DNA from: Microbacterium soli
GTDB taxonomy: Bacteria > Actinomycetota > Actinomycetes > Actinomycetales > Microbacteriaceae
Reading direction: 5' to 3'
Assembly (NCBI RefSeq): GCF_039539005.1
Contig: NZ_BAABCP010000001.1
Location: 434,001 to 498,000, forward strand
DNA length: 64,000 nt
A program made the translations under genes and the position numbers. Below the pieces are notes generated by a model that searched no databases, was not told the origin of the DNA, and saw only the letters and a list, made by a program, of their open reading frames with translations. Numbering within the stretch: position 1 is the first letter of the stretch; each line of letters begins with the position of its first letter. Shown piece after piece: positions 60,215-64,000 of this stretch.

Positions 60215-63200
60215 TCAGCCCACCGCGACCCTGCCGCCGGGAGCGCGGAGGCCATCCGCCGACCCGCCGGTGCTCGCATCCTCCGCGGGGATGGCACAGG
60301 GAAGACGGATGATCACGTCGTCGTCGCGGCGATCGGCGACCCGATGCGAGACGAGCAGCACGATGCGGCTCGCCGTCGCGGCGCGCACGTCGGCCATCAT
60401 GTCCGCCGCGGTCGGCTCGTCGAGGTGGGCGGTCGGCTCGTCGAGCAGGATGATCTCCGACCTGGTCAGCAGCGCCCTGGCCACGGCGAGGCGCTGCCGC
60501 TCACCGCCCGACAGCGCCGAGCCGCCGGCGCCGACCCGCGTGTCCAGCCCCGCCGACAGGGAGGACACCAGCTCCCCCAGGCCGGCCCTGCGCAGGGCGG
60601 CGGTGATCTCGTCGTCGTCCGGGACGTCGTCCCGCGCGCGGGCGAGCAGGAGGTTGCCCCGCAGCGTCGAGTCGAAGACGTAGGCGTCCTGCGGGCACCA
60701 GGCCACGCGATCCCGCCAGGCGCGCTCGTCGAGCGCGGTCAGCGGCAGGTCATCGGAGAGCACCGCCCCGGACGACACCTCGAGCGCGCCCATCACGGCC
60801 GACAGCAGCGTCGACTTGCCGGATCCGGACGGACCGTCCAGCACGAGCCAGCGTCCGCGCTCGACCGCGCCGGAGACGCCCGTCACCGCCGCCCGCTCGG
60901 TGCCCGGGTAGCGGATCGTGACCTCCTCGAGCGCAAGCCGTCGCGTGGTCCCGGGACGCTCCGTCCCCCATTCGGGCTGGGGAGCGGGCTGCAGGATCGG
61001 GTCGAGGCGATCGAGCAGGGCTCGCAGGGCCGGCATCCGCCGCATGGCCGAGACGAGGTCGACGAGCGGCTCGAGCACGGCGAGGGCCAGCAGGGCGATG
61101 ACCGAGACGGACGCGACGGGAGCCTCCGCCGACAGCAGCGGCACGAGCACCGCGAGCAGGGTCGTCGCGCCCGTGACGACGGCCGTGCCCAGCCCCGCGG
61201 ACCAGGCCGTGCGCTGTTCCGCGGCGGCCAGCCGCCCCGCACGGACATCGAGCTCGCGCAGGGCGGTCTCCGCGACCCCGTTGCCGCGCAGATCGGCGGC
61301 GGCGGATGCCAGCTGCGCCGTGCCACGGACGATGCCCGAGCGCGCGGCGATGCGTGCGGCCCCCGCCCCGCGCTCCCCTCGGACGGCGAGCAGGGTCGCG
61401 AGGACGACGGCCGACAGCAGCACCCCGGCGATGAGCGCGGTCAGGTGCGGGGTGACGGCGGCACCGGTGGCGATGGTCGCGGCGATCACGAGCGCACCCG
61501 CCCCGACCGGCGGCACGATGCGTGGCAGCTGATCGCGCAGGTCGTCGGCGAGGGTCACGAGGTAGTCCAGCGGCGCCCCGCCCTCCAGCAGCCGACGGGA
61601 TCCCGTCCCGCGTCGCGCGATGGCGCGCCACAGGCGCAGTCTCAGCGCATCGACGACCTGGAACGCCGCCCGGTGGGTGACGAGGCGCTCGGCGTAGCGC
61701 GCCGCCGAGCGGCCGATGCCGAACGCGCGCACCCCGACGATCGCGACGAGCAGGTACATGATGTGCTCCTCGACGCCCGCACGCACGATGAGCCATCCGG
61801 ACACGGCGGTCAGCGCGGCGGCGAGACCCGCCGCCAGCGCTCCCAGCCCGATCGACCCCGCCCACAGCAGGGCGTGCGGGCGCAGCAGCGACAGGAGCGT
61901 GAGGCGGCGGACGCCGGGACGCGCGCGCCGCGCATCCGGTTCCGCTGCGCCCGGCCCGCCGTCCTGCCGGTCGCCGGGGAGCCCCGCGGCCGAGGCGACC
62001 CCGTTCTGCCGCGGCGTGCGCCGCCCGTCGCGGCTTCCGGGGGTGTCGCCCGCGCTGTGCCGCGCCAAGGCAGCGGCGGGGCCGCGGACCACGGCGATCC
62101 GCTGCTGCGCCAGTGCGAGGGTGTCGGCCTCGTGGCTGGCCAGCACGATCGTGCACGAGGCCGCCCGGCGCAGCACCGCCTCCCGGACCAGTCGTGCGGC
62201 CGCGGGATCGAGGTGCGCGGTCGGCTCGTCGAGCACGAGCAGCGGGGCTCCGGCATCCACCCGTGCCAGCGCCCGGGCGACGGCCAGGCGCCGCAGCTCG
62301 CCGGGGCTGAGCTCGGCGACGGACGCGTCGGCGAGCGGGGCGAGGCCGAGCTCGGCGAGCGCCTCCGCCCCCGCGCCGTACAGCGCGAGCTCTTCCACCG
62401 GCGTCGATGCGAAGGCGCGTGGCGCCTGCGGGGCCCAGGCCGCCGCATCCGCCCCGCGAATGTCACCGGCCACCTCGGCGTCGGCGGGGAGCACGCCCGC
62501 GAGGGCTGCCAGCAGCGTCGATTTGCCCGCACCGCTGGGTCCCGTGATCGCGGTGATCCCGCTCAGCTCGGCGTGCAGCCCGGCGATGGTCGCGGAGTCC
62601 CTGCCGGCGTAGCGTACCGTGAGATCCTCGATCACCACCGTCCTCACCGCACCGTCGCGCACGGCGCTGCGCACGTCGTGCCGAGGGCGACGCGCCAGCA
62701 GCGCGCGGACGCGGTCGAGGGCGGAGAGGCCGTCCTGGGACGCATGGAAAGCCGATCCCACATCGCGCAGGGCCTGGAAGCACTCCGGGGCGAGGATGAG
62801 CGCGACCAGGGCCGGCTCGAGCGCCATCGTGCGGTCCAGGAGTCGCAGGCCCAGAACGACGGCGACGAGGGCGACGGAGATCGTGGCGATCAGCTCCAGC
62901 GCCAGAGACGACAGGAACGCCCAGCGCAGGGTCTCCTCGGTGCGCCGGCGGTAGCGACTCTGGATGCCGTCGAGCGCACGGGTCTGCTCCGCCACTCGCC
63001 CGAGGCCGACCAGCACGGGAAGTCCGCGGGCGAGCTCGCCGAGATGGTCGGCCAACCGCGCGAGCGCGGCGAGGGCCGCATCGGTGCGCTGCCGGGTGTG
63101 CTTGCCGATGAGGATCATGAACAGGGGGACGAGCGGCACGGTGAGGACGATGATGAGCGCGCTGGGCCAGTCGGCGCCGAGGATCCGGATGCCGACGATG

Positions 63201-63670
63201 AGCGGGACGACGGCCGCCGAGATCAATGCGGGGAGAGTCTGGACGTAGTAGTCGTCGAGATCGTCCAGGCCGTCGGCGGCGAGCACCGCCGTGCCGCCGC
63301 CTTCGCCCTCTCCCTCGGCGATGCGCCGCCACAGCCGGCTCCGCAGGTCGCGCTTGACGGTCGTCGCCACACGGCGCGAGACGACGGACGCCGCCCATTC
63401 CCCGCCGGTGCGCAGCACGACGCCGGTGAGCCCGCACAGCAGGATGATCCGCGTGGCCGCAGGAGTGAGCCCCGTCGCCGCCAATGCCCCGATGCCGCGC
63501 GCGACGGCCTCGGCGATGAGCACCAGCCCCACGGCGCGGGACGCCGCCAGCACGCCGAGCAGCCAGATCGACGCGCGGGGCACCGGCCCGAGCTCCGGGC
63601 GGCGGAAGCCGGGCGATCGCCGGGCGCGCTCGGCCTCGATCCCCCATGGGTCGTTCGGGATCGCACTCAT
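60215..63670 (-). CDS. cydDC: Fused CydDC thiol-reductant ABC exporter
   Basis: A single 1151-residue polypeptide that joins CydD and CydC, each with a membrane domain and an ATPase. It exports cysteine/glutathione or an equivalent reductant needed to assemble bd oxidase. The N-half ATPase has Walker A GPSGAGKSTLLAALAG, signature LSPGELRRL and Walker B LLVLDEPTAHLD. The C-half has GPSGSGKSTLLSAVMG, LSGGERQRL and IILLDEPTAHLDE. A charged linker at about residues 535-590 joins them. ATG 63670 stands 6 bases after TAGAAT, which is part of a BlaI-like box, so the gene should share control with cydAB. Confidence 0.95.
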   Translation of the reverse strand: MSAIPNDPWGIEAERARRSPGFRRPELGPVPRASIWLLGVLAASRAVGLVLIAEAVARGIGALAATGLTPAATRIILLCGLTGVVLRTGGEWAASVVSRRVATTVKRDLRSRLWRRIAEGEGEGGGTAVLAADGLDDLDDYYVQTLPALISAAVVPLIVGIRILGADWPSALIIVLTVPLVPLFMILIGKHTRQRTDAALAALARLADHLGELARGLPVLVGLGRVAEQTRALDGIQSRYRRRTEETLRWAFLSSLALELIATISVALVAVVLGLRLLDRTMALEPALVALILAPECFQALRDVGSAFHASQDGLSALDRVRALLARRPRHDVRSAVRDGAVRTVVIEDLTVRYAGRDSATIAGLHAELSGITAITGPSGAGKSTLLAALAGVLPADAEVAGDIRGADAAAWAPQAPRAFASTPVEELALYGAGAEALAELGLAPLADASVAELSPGELRRLAVARALARVDAGAPLLVLDEPTAHLDPAAARLVREAVLRRAASCTIVLASHEADTLALAQQRIAVVRGPAAALARHSAGDTPGSRDGRRTPRQNGVASAAGLPGDRQDGGPGAAEPDARRARPGVRRLTLLSLLRPHALLWAGSIGLGALAAGLAAALTAVSGWLIVRAGVEEHIMYLLVAIVGVRAFGIGRSAARYAERLVTHRAAFQVVDALRLRLWRAIARRGTGSRRLLEGGAPLDYLVTLADDLRDQLPRIVPPVGAGALVIAATIATGAAVTPHLTALIAGVLLSAVVLATLLAVRGERGAGAARIAARSGIVRGTAQLASAAADLRGNGVAETALRELDVRAGRLAAAEQRTAWSAGLGTAVVTGATTLLAVLVPLLSAEAPVASVSVIALLALAVLEPLVDLVSAMRRMPALRALLDRLDPILQPAPQPEWGTERPGTTRRLALEEVTIRYPGTERAAVTGVSGAVERGRWLVLDGPSGSGKSTLLSAVMGALEVSSGAVLSDDLPLTALDERAWRDRVAWCPQDAYVFDSTLRGNLLLARARDDVPDDDEITAALRRAGLGELVSSLSAGLDTRVGAGGSALSGGERQRLAVARALLTRSEIILLDEPTAHLDEPTAADMMADVRAATASRIVLLVSHRVADRRDDDVIIRLPCAIPAEDASTGGSADGLRAPGGRVAVG

Positions 63671-63677
63671 CCTTGAA

Positions 63678-63694
63678 TTCTACATTGTGTAGAA
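63678..63694. promoter_or_regulatory. BlaI-like operator of cydDC
   Basis: TTCTACATTGTGTAGAA is a perfect TTCTAC-N5-GTAGAA palindrome. With its left flank it matches box 1 near cydA at 19 of 22 positions. It includes most of the minus-strand -10 (TAGAAT) of cydDC. Confidence 0.85.
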
Positions 63695-63780
63695 ACGGGA
63701 GTGAGCGCGGAGGCGCGCAGTTCGCGCGGATGCGATGAGGCGAACCGGCCGCGGGGTCGCCCGGATGCTACCGTGGGGCC

Positions 63781-63795
63781 ATGCAGTGCAGGTGA
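63781..63795 (+). CDS. Possible leaderless mini-ORF (Met-Gln-Cys-Arg)
   Basis: ATG-CAG-TGC-AGG-TGA begins 6 bases after TACCGT, the same -10 to start spacing as the leaderless genes of this window, and lies 63 bases before the next gene. It may be a leader peptide with a cysteine codon or only a coincidence at the transcription start. Confidence 0.25.
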   Translation: MQCR

Positions 63796-63858
63796 GTCGC
63801 TCCGCGCCGTCAGTCCGCCGCCCGGCGCGCCACGACACCCTCCGACGGAAGGACCACC

Positions 63859-64000
63859 ATGCCTCATCCCCTCTCCGGAAAGACCGCCCTGGTCACCGGC
63901 GCATCGCGCCGCCGCGGCATCGGCTTCGCGATCGCCCGCGAACTCGCCGCACTCGGCGCCAGTGTGTTCATCCACCACTACCGCCCCCACGACGACGCGC
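63859..64000 (+). CDS. Short-chain dehydrogenase/reductase, N-terminal part
   Basis: The first 47 codons of an SDR-family oxidoreductase that runs off the window. The Rossmann opening [19 protein letters not shown] (residues 8-26) has the TGxxxGxG glycine pattern with two extra arginines, as in some members. It is followed by [16 protein letters not shown] 63859 has GGAAGGA at 5 bases. The product and substrate cannot be told from this fragment. Confidence 0.8.
   Translation, partial: MPHPLSGKTALVTGASRRRGIGFAIARELAALGASVFIHHYRPHDDA

Overview
The window is high-GC DNA (about 70% G+C by eye) from an actinobacterium, most likely Microbacterium or another member of the Microbacteriaceae. The support is the eno-ftsB-DUF501 gene order, a DUF6264 protein, dense GTG starts, and many genes whose start codon sits 6-7 bases after a TANNNT -10 element, so that their mRNAs are probably leaderless. 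Almost everything is ordinary chromosome with tight packing. No rRNA, CRISPR array, integrase, transposase or phage structural gene was seen. One tRNA gene is present.

Region by region. 1-4100: DUF1345 membrane protein (cut by the window edge), a TDT-type transporter, an alpha/beta-hydrolase relative without its nucleophile, arfB, two small proteins and a barstar-like protein. 4200-8030: a Phd/VapC toxin-antitoxin pair, then a lower-GC stretch with two unknown genes lying against the 3' end of ychF. Two extra copies of the ychF 3' end lie in this stretch, so it looks like single-gene cassettes inserted at ychF. 8170-11340: a coupled four-gene operon with a WXG100/alpha-beta-hydrolase effector-like protein and a lipoprotein. 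11350-23000: methyltransferase, exonuclease, divergent glpX/fba, ispH, and the xseA-xseB-DUF4245-carbonic anhydrase-fumC operon. 23060-24195: an AbiEi/DUF559-type gene flanked on both sides by related inverted repeats. 24250-36520: phoH2, uppS, trhA, luxS, greA, threonine ammonia-lyase, an AI-2E-family transporter, ycaQ, lemA, and an aldonolactone oxidase coupled to an alanine-racemase-like protein. 36600-42120: an odd tRNA with anticodon UAA, then the leftward operon eno-ftsB-DUF501-subtilase-ndh. 42180-46450: three small leftward operons, each with its own regulator and a palindromic operator (DUF4260-TetR; GntR-DUF1648-CPBP; 2-TM protein-HTH protein). 46500-55400: amino-acid permease, hisS, mazG, nhaA, ppc, gdhA. 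55520-64000: a hexapeptide-repeat protein, then cytochrome bd oxidase cydAB, a BlaI repressor with an M56 peptidase, a fused cydDC exporter, and the start of an SDR gene.

How parts work together. cydAB, blaI-M56 and cydDC appear to be one regulon: a 17-bp BlaI-like box (TTCTAC-N5-GTAGAA) occurs three times with exact 21-bp periodicity between cydA and blaI, and once more over the cydDC promoter. glpX and fba face each other across a shared promoter and cover opposite steps of gluconeogenesis/glycolysis. ppc, fumC and gdhA serve anaplerosis and nitrogen assimilation. The ychF 3'-end cassettes and the WXG-effector operon are the parts most likely to hold undescribed biology.
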